From positions 124,001 to 188,000 of IMG/VR virus record IMGVR_UViG_3300042391_001376: a DNA stretch of 64,000 nt; one strand, 5' to 3'. The translations under genes and the position numbers were made by a program. Of this stretch, positions 17,788 through 26,166 are shown in pieces. The number at the start of each line of letters is the position of its first letter. Position 1 is the stretch's first letter. Below the pieces are notes generated by a model. It did no database searches, was not told the DNA's origin, and saw nothing but the letters and a program-made list of their open reading frames with translations. This DNA is from a virus.

Positions 17788-20748
17788 TTATCCTCCAAAT
17801 AAATGAGCGTGTTTTTTTGAACTCATATTATGATGGCCAATTTTATTTCTATCCAAATTCCCAACAACTCCAGCAGTAACAAGCGGATCTCTTCTATATG
17901 AAGAAAGACTAGCTTGAGGTTGCATTGTTTGTCTCATCATTTCACCATTAGACACCTTTTGTGTTATTGGCTGTTGCTGTATTGTTTCGTCGTAAATTTG
18001 GTTTTCTTTATGCCTACCATACATATAGTAACCAACTCCTGCTGCAAGTATGCCGGCACCAGTCCCATAAATTGATTTTTTATTTTCTATAAAAAAGTTT
18101 AAAGCTTTATTTTCACCAAAACCAAGCCTAGATCTAGTCATAACTTTTCTAGCTTCTGCAGCCGTACCATCCTGGCTTAAAATATCTGCTGCTTTATTAA
18201 GCGAGTTAATGACACCCTTATTGGTTTCTTCCATTCTTCCGGAAACTCCAGCTGCTGCCAATGTTGCTTCATCGGCAAAAGCTGAAACCCTAACGGTATC
18301 GCCAACTACATCTAGGTGTGATGCTCTTTCTGTTATTAGTTTATCGTTGATTAAATCCCAGCCAGCTCTTAATAAACTCTTAATTGTTCCTTCTGCCCTT
18401 GCTCCACTCTGAGTAGCATATCCTATCCCTCCTTCTTGGAAACTTGATGCCAGGACTCCCACTAAATGACCTTTATCTTTCCCAGATAAATCCATAGATG
18501 CTTGAAATTCTGCCCCTAAATTCTGAAGAGCTCTTACCTTACTAACACCTTCTTCTACTCCAACATCTGTTGCTCTTGCCGTATGTGCTGCCAAAGCGTC
18601 ATCTACAAGTTGCGCTGCTATTGCTTCATAATCTGTAGATTTTGCTTCTGAACCTAATTGCCAAAAAAGATTTATTGTATTTTGATTTTCATTATTTTTA
18701 AGTACGCTTAAAGAAACTTTTCCTTTTTGCATTGCGTTTTCGCCAATAGTAGATTTTATTGATTCACTATTTAATACATCTTGCAAAACTTCTGTTGGCA
18801 AAAATACTCTTGATCCAACTTCTATAGAAGACCCTGTTGAAGCCTTTAGCCCGAGGTAAGCTTCTTTTTGTGTTTGGAAATGTGATATACCTGTTTCAGA
18901 TAATATATCCATATAAGAAGAATAATTTAGACTTTCTAACTGAGCCTTCAAAGAAGCTCTTACTTCCTCGCTTATTCCTTCTTGACTAAGTCTGTTTGCA
19001 ATAGTTGTTCTAGCTAATTCTGCGTTAGCTTGTGTGCCTTCGGACATGATTGTGCTAAATACTCTACTCTTTGCGTCAAGAAAATCGTAGCCAATTCCAC
19101 TTTTGCCAGCTGCTTTCGATGCATCTAGTGTTCTTACTAAGTAATCATCTAAGCTGTTAACTCCAAAACCGAGTTGAAAAGGAGCTTCTGCTGATCTTCC
19201 ACCTATGCTTATTTTTACTGCTTCAGATAGAGTTGGAGCAGAAGAGAAATTCTTATACACTTTTCCTATAGATCCAAGTATACTTTCTTTGGTTATTTCT
19301 CCAGAAGCTGACTCCCCAACAGCTTGTGTTATTCTTCTTATTTCTTGTATTCTACTTTCTTGACCATACGTAATGCCAAAGTTGGCAATCGAATTTATTG
19401 CATCTGCGTTGCCAGACCTTGCTGCGACTATAGTTCTTCTAACCTCATACGCTCCTCTGTCTGCGCTACCACCCATGTAGTCAATAACACCCTCTGGAGA
19501 ATGTTGGACAAATTTAGCTTGAGTCGTATCATACCTAATGTAACCTTTTGTCACATCTTTGTCTGCAAACATTGTTACATTTTTAGTTCCTTCATCTGTT
19601 AAAAGGTAATTAAAAGTTGCTTCAGACAAATGTTGTACATCAGCTATATTTTTGGTTGGAACATTAGCGCTAGATCTATAAATTTTTCTTCTCATATTGT
19701 CGGCTATTTGCTTTGCATCTTCTGACAAAGCTTCGTATACGGAACTACTTCTTCCTCCTCCTGGCCTAGCCAATTGAAGTCTTTCCTTATCTGACGTTGT
19801 ATATCTAAAAATAAAACTTTGCAAAAGTGTGTCATTATCTGCTAAGTGAGAACCTCTTTGCATTTTGTCAAGTAACATTATTGCTGCTTCATCTCCGGCT
19901 TCTGCGTCTCTTACTATTCTAGCTGTGAGATCGGTATTTAAAGACATTGCTTCTACAGATGAATATGCTGCTCCGCCACCAACTTTTACATCAGCCATTG
20001 TTTCTGGAGAATACATAAACTGTCTATGAAGTTCAGCTACTTTAGAATCAGTTCTTGTTATGCCAGTTCTTGCAAATTCATCATCGACAGCTTTATTGAC
20101 TAAATCATTCATGTATGATCTATTATATTCTAGTGTGTCAACAAGTAAAGTTTCCCCACTTTTAATTCTAGAATGCAATCTTTCAATTGCAGCTTTTGCT
20201 TCAGAATGAGAAGAGTAACCCCCCATTTGTTTCATTGTTCCAGTTAACTTTTGAATATCAAAATTAATATTATGACCTGCAATAACTGAATTGGATTCAA
20301 CTAGATTATTGATTAATTTTACTCCTTCATCAAGAAAGTCTTTTCCACCATTTTCTGAACCAACAACTTTTCCAGAAGAAAATAAGTTTACAAAAGGATT
20401 ACCTTCTCCATACATTAACCCATTGAGTTGCGGTGATTTAAAGCTTGTATTTAATCCTGCTGATATCTTTCCACTGCTTGCTATATCCGCTGTAGCCATT
20501 TGAACTATTTGTGAATTTCTAAATATTCCAGAAGTTTCAACGTCAAACATTTTTACTGATCTACCAGCAATAACTTCTGACATATTCCTCAATACAGTTT
20601 CACCGGTTATTTCATCTATCTTAAACATCTGACTTAAAGCTCTATGTCCCATAAGATTAGAAGTTCCAACATTAAATGCTTCAAAACCAGATTTATTTGG
20701 ATTTACGTTAAACATTGTTCTATTCAAAACAACTTGAGCTGGATTCAA
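17788..20748 (-). CDS. Giant virion-region protein with N-terminal DEDDh 3'-5' exonuclease domain
   Basis: 986 residues from a TTG at 20748 (alternative ATG at 20715). Residues about 60-315 form a DnaQ-like exonuclease: 'MFDVETSG' (D69, E71), 'IAGHNINFDIQKL' (D164) and 'GSHLADNDTL' (H301, D306), the full DEDDh set. The remaining 650 residues are helical, unlike any polymerase. A single hydrophobic helix (about residue 915, 'GAGILAAGVGYYMYG') is near the C-terminus. With neighbours that are glycine-zipper and basic virion proteins, it is probably carried in the virion. It overlaps the previous gene by 29 bases in another frame, possibly a frameshift join. Confidence 0.7.
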   Translation of the reverse strand: MNPAQVVLNRTMFNVNPNKSGFEAFNVGTSNLMGHRALSQMFKIDEITGETVLRNMSEVIAGRSVKMFDVETSGIFRNSQIVQMATADIASSGKISAGLNTSFKSPQLNGLMYGEGNPFVNLFSSGKVVGSENGGKDFLDEGVKLINNLVESNSVIAGHNINFDIQKLTGTMKQMGGYSSHSEAKAAIERLHSRIKSGETLLVDTLEYNRSYMNDLVNKAVDDEFARTGITRTDSKVAELHRQFMYSPETMADVKVGGGAAYSSVEAMSLNTDLTARIVRDAEAGDEAAIMLLDKMQRGSHLADNDTLLQSFIFRYTTSDKERLQLARPGGGRSSSVYEALSEDAKQIADNMRRKIYRSSANVPTKNIADVQHLSEATFNYLLTDEGTKNVTMFADKDVTKGYIRYDTTQAKFVQHSPEGVIDYMGGSADRGAYEVRRTIVAARSGNADAINSIANFGITYGQESRIQEIRRITQAVGESASGEITKESILGSIGKVYKNFSSAPTLSEAVKISIGGRSAEAPFQLGFGVNSLDDYLVRTLDASKAAGKSGIGYDFLDAKSRVFSTIMSEGTQANAELARTTIANRLSQEGISEEVRASLKAQLESLNYSSYMDILSETGISHFQTQKEAYLGLKASTGSSIEVGSRVFLPTEVLQDVLNSESIKSTIGENAMQKGKVSLSVLKNNENQNTINLFWQLGSEAKSTDYEAIAAQLVDDALAAHTARATDVGVEEGVSKVRALQNLGAEFQASMDLSGKDKGHLVGVLASSFQEGGIGYATQSGARAEGTIKSLLRAGWDLINDKLITERASHLDVVGDTVRVSAFADEATLAAAGVSGRMEETNKGVINSLNKAADILSQDGTAAEARKVMTRSRLGFGENKALNFFIENKKSIYGTGAGILAAGVGYYMYGRHKENQIYDETIQQQPITQKVSNGEMMRQTMQPQASLSSYRRDPLVTAGVVGNLDRNKIGHHNMSSKKHAHLFGG

Positions 20749-21064
20749 TAATCCGTTCTTCTGTGTCTACGCCATATCTAAATGCATGCCTGTATCTGTT
20801 GCTTGAAGGCATTTGTATACCAGGATTGCCTATATCCCTAAACATTTTTGGTAGCCTGAGAACATCTTCTCTATATTCTCTTTCAAGCATGGTCTTTGCT
20901 TCCGCGTTTAATATGTCTAGATTTATTGCGCCACCATTCATTATAAAATCTAAATCAACACCTTGCGCTTTGCCAACATCTAAATTTTTTAAAAGTTCCG
21001 ACTGATATCTTTTCTCAAACTGAGAATATCTTTCCAAAAAATCTTTACCAGTTCCGGTAAACAC
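20720..21064 (-). CDS. Fragment-like ORF preceding the exonuclease protein
   Basis: 114 residues from a GTG at 21064 with no ribosome site. The content ('FTGTGKDFLERYSQFEKRYQ', 'RDIGNPGIQMPSSNRYRH') is soluble and helical. Both ends overlap neighbours in a different frame: the upstream 44-codon ORF and the downstream 986-residue gene each could be joined by a +1 shift, giving one protein of roughly 1130 residues. Alternatively it is a separate gene translated by coupling. Confidence 0.5.
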   Translation of the reverse strand: MFTGTGKDFLERYSQFEKRYQSELLKNLDVGKAQGVDLDFIMNGGAINLDILNAEAKTMLEREYREDVLRLPKMFRDIGNPGIQMPSSNRYRHAFRYGVDTEERIIESSSSCFE

Positions 21065-21179
21065 TATTAGCAGATGAACTACTTATCCTGCCAAAAAAAG
21101 AACCTTTAGTTCCAGTATTGCGCAGTGCGTTAGCTAATAAGTTAGACGGGTGCGTGCTGAAGTCATTGATTATCGCCAT
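21045..21179 (-). CDS. Short ORF, possible true N-terminus of the exonuclease protein
   Basis: 44 codons from the ATG at 21179, preceded by GAGG. The product begins MAIINDFSTHPSNLLANALR and its last useful residues (SSSSANSV) lie where the next frame opens with FTGTGKD. It overlaps the stop of the 21163 gene by 17 bases. Reading through with a +1 shift would connect it to the following ORF. Confidence 0.45.
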   Translation of the reverse strand: MAIINDFSTHPSNLLANALRNTGTKGSFFGRISSSSANSVYRNW

Positions 21180-21903
21180 TTGGCGGAGCCTCTAATTCTT
21201 TACTAGATGCTTCAATATAATCATCAACTTCATATGTTCCAAGTTTTTGTCTTAACAATTTTTCTTTTTCAATTTGCACAGATTGTACCTTATATAGAAT
21301 ATCAGATATAGCCTGTGCGCTGTCTGCTTGCATTTGACCAGCTTTAGCTTTAGCTTCTCTGGTTGCAAGAAGTTGATTACGTAAATCTTTTCTTCTCTTA
21401 TGCAATCTATCTTCCAGCTCAACTGCCATGTGTAGTTCTTTCTTTAATATTGGACTACCCTCTTGATCAACTCCAATAATGTTTTCTTGAATAAAATGTT
21501 CTTTAGCCAATAACTTTGTCTTACGAAGATATTGCACTTCTTGATCCACAAGATCTCTAATCATTGAAACTTCAATTAAATTATCAGAATGAACATCTAG
21601 CTGTTCCATATATTCAGCAGTGAACTGTGCAACCATCGCCATTTCTATCGGACATGGTTTTCCTTTCGGAGCAAGATTTTCTTTTAATAAAGGACATGTC
21701 GCTGCAAAAATGCATTTGATAGATTCACAATTCATAGGTATTGAAGAAAACATCGTTGACCTAGTTTTTTGAGGCCTTATTAATTCAACAGCTTTTGTTC
21801 TTTCTTCATCAGTCCAATTTTCTGGAAAAAATAAATCTGGACGAAGTGATTCAAAGCTTTTTAAAAATTGTTCTTTATCATTAAACTTTTGTATATCAGC
21901 CAT
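21163..21903 (-). CDS. Cysteine-cluster, coiled-coil protein, unknown
   Basis: 246 residues from the ATG at 21903 (a TTG three codons earlier is less likely). Residues about 60-90 carry four cysteines ('CESIKCIFAATCP', then 'GKPCPIE') that could bind a metal or Fe-S cluster. The C-terminal half is a long charged coiled coil ('MAVELEDRLHKRRKDLRNQLL'). Its place before the ejection-type genes and TerL would allow a packaging or small-terminase role, but that is a guess. Confidence 0.6.
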   Translation of the reverse strand: MADIQKFNDKEQFLKSFESLRPDLFFPENWTDEERTKAVELIRPQKTRSTMFSSIPMNCESIKCIFAATCPLLKENLAPKGKPCPIEMAMVAQFTAEYMEQLDVHSDNLIEVSMIRDLVDQEVQYLRKTKLLAKEHFIQENIIGVDQEGSPILKKELHMAVELEDRLHKRRKDLRNQLLATREAKAKAGQMQADSAQAISDILYKVQSVQIEKEKLLRQKLGTYEVDDYIEASSKELEAPPNGDNQ

Positions 21904-22078
21904 TAAAATCAATCCAATCAGAGCTATAAAATTCGGAACCTTTAAAACATTCTATTAAAGCACAAACGCAATTATTACAAAAGTACTCTTTCTTAGACTC
22001 GACCGAAAGTTTTCCATATTCGACAAATCTTTCTTCAGTCATTAACTCCATGCGATAATCGCAACGAGGGCAAAACAT
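21896..22078 (-). CDS. Small zinc-ribbon protein
   Basis: 60 residues with 'MFCPRCDYRMEL' and 'YFCNNCVCALIEC', two C-x2-C knuckles about 30 residues apart, as in zinc ribbons. It overlaps the next gene start by eight bases. Function unknown; such ribbons bind nucleic acid or protein. Confidence 0.65.
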   Translation of the reverse strand: MFCPRCDYRMELMTEERFVEYGKLSVESKKEYFCNNCVCALIECFKGSEFYSSDWIDFNG

Positions 22079-22080
22079 AA

Positions 22081-22497
22081 TTAACTAATATCTTCTAAAA
22101 GCTTCATTAAACCTTTTTGAAGTTTTTCTTGAACTTCGCTATCTTGCATAGCGTTAACAAAAGTGCTTACTTCTCTCATTTCATCTGGAGATAAATAGGA
22201 AGATATTTTATATCTTGAACCTTTACAGACATCACAGTAAGGCTCTGATCTATCAACGTAGCAAACACATTTTTCTAGAATGTCAAAATACTCTAACGCA
22301 TCTGCTATGTTTAACCATTTGTTCTTAAATAATTTTTTTGTTTGCTCTTTATAAGCCCTCAGCTTATATTGATCATTAGACAACAATGTTCCCATGTCTA
22401 AAGAATTTTTCATCAATTCATTAATGCTTTTATACAAAAAATTTGCTAGTTGAAAATCACCATTAACATCTGTATAACTCTTCCAATCATTCATCAC
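22081..22497 (-). CDS. Hypothetical protein with central Cys cluster
   Basis: 138 residues. The centre has 'ILEKCVCYVDRSEPYCDVCKG', four cysteines in a zinc-binding arrangement, between helical halves. Start at 22497 or the next ATG at 22494. It is followed two bases later by the zinc-ribbon gene, so both may act together. No family recognised. Confidence 0.6.
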   Translation of the reverse strand: MMNDWKSYTDVNGDFQLANFLYKSINELMKNSLDMGTLLSNDQYKLRAYKEQTKKLFKNKWLNIADALEYFDILEKCVCYVDRSEPYCDVCKGSRYKISSYLSPDEMREVSTFVNAMQDSEVQEKLQKGLMKLLEDIS

Positions 22498-22515
22498 ATT
22501 TCCTAACTTTTTTAC

Positions 22516-22920
22516 TTATGGGTTTCTACCTGATCCTGGCCTTGCCCTTGTCATTGGACTTGGGCCACCTCTTGATCCACTACTTCTACCATTATACATG
22601 CCCATTGTTCCAAGGCCAATGGCTCCAGCTGCATATCTTCCCCCAACTTGTCTTTGTCTTGCAGAAACAAGCGAATCTCTAGTGGCGACTTTTCTACCCA
22701 TAGCCACTCTCTCTGCCGGGGAAAGGCCACCCATGCCAACTCTAGCCCCAGTATCGGCGCCCCTTCTTGCTGCTGTACCTGGCCTCATTCTTCTGCCAAC
22801 TTTAGCACCTAAACGTTCTACCCTGGCACCGCCGCGATCAACGTGTCTTGCAGCCGCTCCTGCACCTAAACCAAGTTTATCTAAAACATATGGAAGTTTT
22901 TTACCTGGTAAAGCTGGCAT
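22516..22920 (-). CDS. Basic Gly/Arg-rich virion-region protein
   Basis: 134 residues, strongly basic and Gly/Ala rich ('RVERLGAKVGRRMRPGTAARRGAD', 'GGLSPAERVAMGRKVATRDS'). Similar composition to the protein at 15633. The stop-start distance to its neighbour at 22922 is one base. DNA binding or condensation within the virion is plausible; nothing more specific is visible. Confidence 0.55.
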   Translation of the reverse strand: MPALPGKKLPYVLDKLGLGAGAAARHVDRGGARVERLGAKVGRRMRPGTAARRGADTGARVGMGGLSPAERVAMGRKVATRDSLVSARQRQVGGRYAAGAIGLGTMGMYNGRSSGSRGGPSPMTRARPGSGRNP

Positions 22921-22921
22921 G

Positions 22922-23128
22922 TTAGTAGTTCCTTATTCCTTTTTGTGAACCTGGCATTCTTTGCCCAGTTCCAGAACCTCTACGGCCCCTCATGGCCCCA
23001 TAGCCAAAAACTGCTCCAGCTCCAATGGCCATGCTCTTCTTAGGGTTTTTTTTGATGGCTGCGCCAATTGATCGACCACTAGTTTTTGTGCGAGCAACTG
23101 CTCCAGAAAGTCTTGTTGCTTCTCCCAT
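22922..23128 (-). CDS. Small basic protein with short hydrophobic centre
   Basis: 68 residues: basic N-terminus ('RTKTSGRSIGAAIKKNPKKS'), a central small-residue stretch ('MAIGAGAVFGYGAM'), then a Gly/Arg tail. Composition resembles the adjacent 22516 product. Probably a virion-internal or membrane-active peptide; role unknown. Confidence 0.5.
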   Translation of the reverse strand: MGEATRLSGAVARTKTSGRSIGAAIKKNPKKSMAIGAGAVFGYGAMRGRRGSGTGQRMPGSQKGIRNY

Positions 23129-23172
23129 AGAAACTCCTAATCTAATACTTAATATTAATAGTAATGACTCAG

Positions 23173-24588
23173 TTATGTGGTTTTTACTTTTTTAGCTGGT
23201 TTAATAACTGTAAAGTGAAAGTTGTCATCCAAATAGTCTAAAGTAAATGTTGTACCTTTAGGAACTGATGTATTGACTATAGTCTTGGCTAATGAGGTTT
23301 CTATCTTATCTCTACGAACTTGAGCCAATCCTCTTGCCCCCTTGACAGTATCAATTCCTCTGTCAATCAAACCATTGATAACATTTTGATTATATTCAAT
23401 ATTAAAACCTTTTTTGTTTAATTTGTCAGAAATTATTCGCATTTCTAATTCAGCTATTCTTTCGCAGTCAGCTCTAGTTAAATGATTAAACACAACAACT
23501 TTATCAATTCTATTTAATAATTCAGGTCTAAAGTATTTTCTTGCTGCGTCCATCGTATTTCTTTCAACCATAGACTTTAGCGGAATAGCGGATGTGGACC
23601 CCTGATAATTTACATTCTTATTAAAACCTGTTCCAGTGCCAATCATATGATCTACTGTTTTTTCGTTACCAAGATTAGTTGTTAATATTATTATCGTATT
23701 TCTAAAGTCTACTTTTTCACCTTTGCCATCAGTAATAACTCCTTCGTCAAATACTCTTAAAAATGTATTCCAAATATCTGGATGAGCTTTTTCTACTTCA
23801 TCTATCAACACTACTGAGTTAGGATTTTTCTGGATCTGGTTAACCAACTGTCCACCCTCATCATGGCCGACATACCCTGGCGGTGAACCTATTAGCTTTT
23901 GGTTCTCATGTTTTTGTTGGAATTCACCACAATCTATTCTTACCATCGGATAATCTAATGTAAATAAATATTCATGCAACGTTCTTGCTAGATGCGTCTT
24001 ACCTACGCCTGAAGCGCCGGCAAACATAAAAACACCTAATGGTCTATTAGAATCATTTAAGCCAGCTTGAGATCTAATCAATGCTTCGCAAATGGATTCT
24101 ACTGCTTCGTCTTGGCCGATAATACTATTCTTAAGATGATGTTCTAATCCAAGAAACTTTTGTTTACTTATCTTCTTGGCAGTTTGTACTGCTTTATCTT
24201 GCCCCTTAGAACTTTTCTTGTCTTTTACTTTACTGAGTATATTTTTTAGTTCTTCAAAGTTTCTATCTGTAGATAGATCATATTCTTCAGCACCAAATGA
24301 ATAAGCAATAGCAACCCAGTAATCTATGTCCAAACCAGGGTTTAGCATTACACATCCCGTATACAAGGCTTCTACGCATCTTTCTGCATCTGGTCTAGAC
24401 ATCAACCCCAATGCTTGGGATATTTCTGTTTTTAAATTAAAAATTACATATTGAAGAACTTTTCTTCTTCGTTCTTTTTCTGTCTTGGCATTCACTTGTG
24501 AAACAAACGATTCTATTTCTTCTGGTTCTAATACTTTGTATTTAACGTATGCGTTAAGATCCGGAACATATATTTGGTATATCTTCAT
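23173..24588 (-). CDS. AAA+ unfoldase, ClpA/ClpB D2-type, single ATPase domain
   Basis: 471 residues. After a 150-residue N-terminal domain unlike Clp N-domains, the protein has Walker A 'GASGVGKTHLA', the substrate pore loop 'GSPPGYVGHDEGG', Walker B 'SVVLIDEVEKAH', sensor 1 'IIILTTNLG', and 'FRPELLNRIDKVVVF' with the arginine finger, followed by a small C-terminal lid ('DTVKGARGLAQVRRD'). This is the second ATPase domain of Clp proteins without the first. As the first gene of the virion block it may remodel capsid or ejection proteins. Confidence 0.82.
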   Translation of the reverse strand: MKIYQIYVPDLNAYVKYKVLEPEEIESFVSQVNAKTEKERRRKVLQYVIFNLKTEISQALGLMSRPDAERCVEALYTGCVMLNPGLDIDYWVAIAYSFGAEEYDLSTDRNFEELKNILSKVKDKKSSKGQDKAVQTAKKISKQKFLGLEHHLKNSIIGQDEAVESICEALIRSQAGLNDSNRPLGVFMFAGASGVGKTHLARTLHEYLFTLDYPMVRIDCGEFQQKHENQKLIGSPPGYVGHDEGGQLVNQIQKNPNSVVLIDEVEKAHPDIWNTFLRVFDEGVITDGKGEKVDFRNTIIILTTNLGNEKTVDHMIGTGTGFNKNVNYQGSTSAIPLKSMVERNTMDAARKYFRPELLNRIDKVVVFNHLTRADCERIAELEMRIISDKLNKKGFNIEYNQNVINGLIDRGIDTVKGARGLAQVRRDKIETSLAKTIVNTSVPKGTTFTLDYLDDNFHFTVIKPAKKVKTT

Positions 24589-24688
24589 TTTGTGCTCCGT
24601 TCATGTTTTAAAAATTAAGATTCTATATATTAATATAATATATTATTATATATATACATATTATTTATAACATATATGTATATAGTAA

Positions 24689-24707
24689 GGGGGTAGGGGG
24701 TAGGGGG
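24689..24707 (+). repeat. Triple GGGGGTA repeat
   Basis: Three runs of five G separated by TA (24689-24693, 24696-24700, 24703-24707) inside an otherwise very AT-rich stretch (24589-24746) between the Clp-like gene and a small minus-strand gene. The rest of that stretch is (TA)n-like sequence without a gene. Confidence 0.7.
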
Positions 24708-24746
24708 TAAAATCCCAGTCTACTATTTTTTCATCTCTACTTCAAG

Positions 24747-24908
24747 TCACTTGCCAATTTTCTTTATGTTTTCTATTTCAGGCTGTCCTTCATCACAAGG
24801 TCCCGCGTATGCCCAGTACTTAACAAGGTCAGTTACGTTATTAAATCTATTCTTAAGCAAATATACTGCTCTGTAAAAATTGTCATCTAATTCTATTTTG
24901 CGTTGCAT
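24747..24908 (-). CDS. Small hypothetical protein
   Basis: 53 residues from the ATG at 24908 (ATG at 24920 would add four). Begins MQRKIELDDNFYRAVYLLKN, with a C-terminal 'YWAYAGPCDEGQPEIEN'. A TATAAT box on the minus strand at 24943-24948 lies suitably upstream. This is the first minus-strand gene next to the switch of transcription direction. Confidence 0.55.
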   Translation of the reverse strand: MQRKIELDDNFYRAVYLLKNRFNNVTDLVKYWAYAGPCDEGQPEIENIKKIGK

Positions 24909-24973
24909 TTTGTATCCCATCTGTATATAATTTCTTGTAGTAATTATACCATCTAGATTAGGAGACCCTCACA

Positions 24974-25153
24974 ATGAGCAAAACAATAAAGCCATCATTT
25001 ACTTATCTTAAGCAGTTAACTAAGTTGCGCGAACAAGTAAGACAATCAATGCTTGGTCAAGATCCACAAACTCAAGCTGAACTTAGATTTGTTGAAGCTA
25101 AAGTTGTGGACAAGATGAAGGAAGTCCAAGCAGCTTTAGCATTGAAAGTATGA
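24974..25153 (+). CDS. Small helical protein before recA
   Basis: 59 residues from the ATG at 24974 with AGGAGA upstream. The sequence (MSKTIKPSFTYLKQLTKLRE..., ending AALALKV) is almost entirely helical and charged. It is the first plus-strand gene after the divergent junction and is followed by recA within 13 bases, so both share a message. Function unknown. Confidence 0.6.
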   Translation: MSKTIKPSFTYLKQLTKLREQVRQSMLGQDPQTQAELRFVEAKVVDKMKEVQAALALKV

Positions 25154-25165
25154 TAGAATATCTCT

Positions 25166-26152
25166 ATGGATGAATCAAAAACTTTAGAAGTAATCATCGC
25201 TCAATTAGAGCGTCAATTTGGTGCCGGATCCGTAATTACTCTCGGGTCTACCAATGTGCAAAAATGGCCTTGTATCCCCACCGGTGCTGCTACGCTAGAT
25301 AATATTCTCGGTATAGGCGGCTTACCTAGAGGGAGAATAGTGGAAATATATGGACCAGAGTCTTCTGGCAAATCCACCATTGCTCTTACTGTTATTACAG
25401 AAGCCCAAAAAATGGGCTTGAAGTGCGCTTATATAGATGCCGAGCATGCTTTAGACCCAATTTACATGACCGCTTTAGGCGTGGATTTAGATAAGTTAAT
25501 CTTTTCTCAACCAGATTACGGCGAGCAAGCTTTAGAAATAGTTGACCGTCTTGTACGCTCAGGTGAAGTGGGAGTTGTCGTAATTGACTCTGTTGCTTCA
25601 CTCATTCCAAAAGCAGAGCTAGAAGGTGAGATGGAGTCCGCTCAGATGGGCCTACAAGCTCGTCTAATGGCCAAAGCGATGCGAAAGCTAGTTTCGGCCG
25701 CATCCGAGACAAAAACGCTCCTATTGTTTATAAATCAGTTGCGCAACAAAATTGGTGTTATGTTTGGTAATCCCGAAACCACTCCTGGTGGTATGGCTCT
25801 TAAGTATGCTGCCTCGGTACGCATTGACTTGCGTAAGAAGGAAGATCTTAAGGATAAATCTGGTGAGGCAATAGGAATCAAGGTTAAGGCTAAGATTATT
25901 AAAAACAAAATGGCTCCTCCACTAAAAATTACAGAATTTGACATTCTTTACGGTAAGGGCGTGGATCAATTTGGCTGCTTGTTTGATCTTGCTTTGGGCC
26001 AAGGTATGTTCACTCAAAAAGGTGCTTGGGTTTATCTTGATGGTGAAAACTTTGCTCAAGGTAGAGACAACGCTGTAGAAAAATTAAAATCTAGAGAAGA
26101 TCTTATTATTAAGATTAAGTCTAACCTAGAGGTTAAATCACCCAATTTATAA
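25166..26152 (+). CDS. recA: RecA recombinase
   Basis: 328 residues, slightly shorter than cellular RecA (about 350) because the acidic C-terminal tail is missing. Walker A 'YGPESSGKSTIAL', Walker B 'VGVVVIDSVASLIP', 'QARLMAKAMRKL' and the L2 DNA-binding loop 'GVMFGNPETTPGGMALKYAAS' are intact, as is the L1 region 'KAELEGEMESAQMG'. The N-terminal self-polymerisation helix is shortened. Catalyses strand exchange for recombination or recombination-dependent replication. Confidence 0.95.
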   Translation: MDESKTLEVIIAQLERQFGAGSVITLGSTNVQKWPCIPTGAATLDNILGIGGLPRGRIVEIYGPESSGKSTIALTVITEAQKMGLKCAYIDAEHALDPIYMTALGVDLDKLIFSQPDYGEQALEIVDRLVRSGEVGVVVIDSVASLIPKAELEGEMESAQMGLQARLMAKAMRKLVSAASETKTLLLFINQLRNKIGVMFGNPETTPGGMALKYAASVRIDLRKKEDLKDKSGEAIGIKVKAKIIKNKMAPPLKITEFDILYGKGVDQFGCLFDLALGQGMFTQKGAWVYLDGENFAQGRDNAVEKLKSREDLIIKIKSNLEVKSPNL

Positions 26153-26166
26153 GGTACAATTATATT

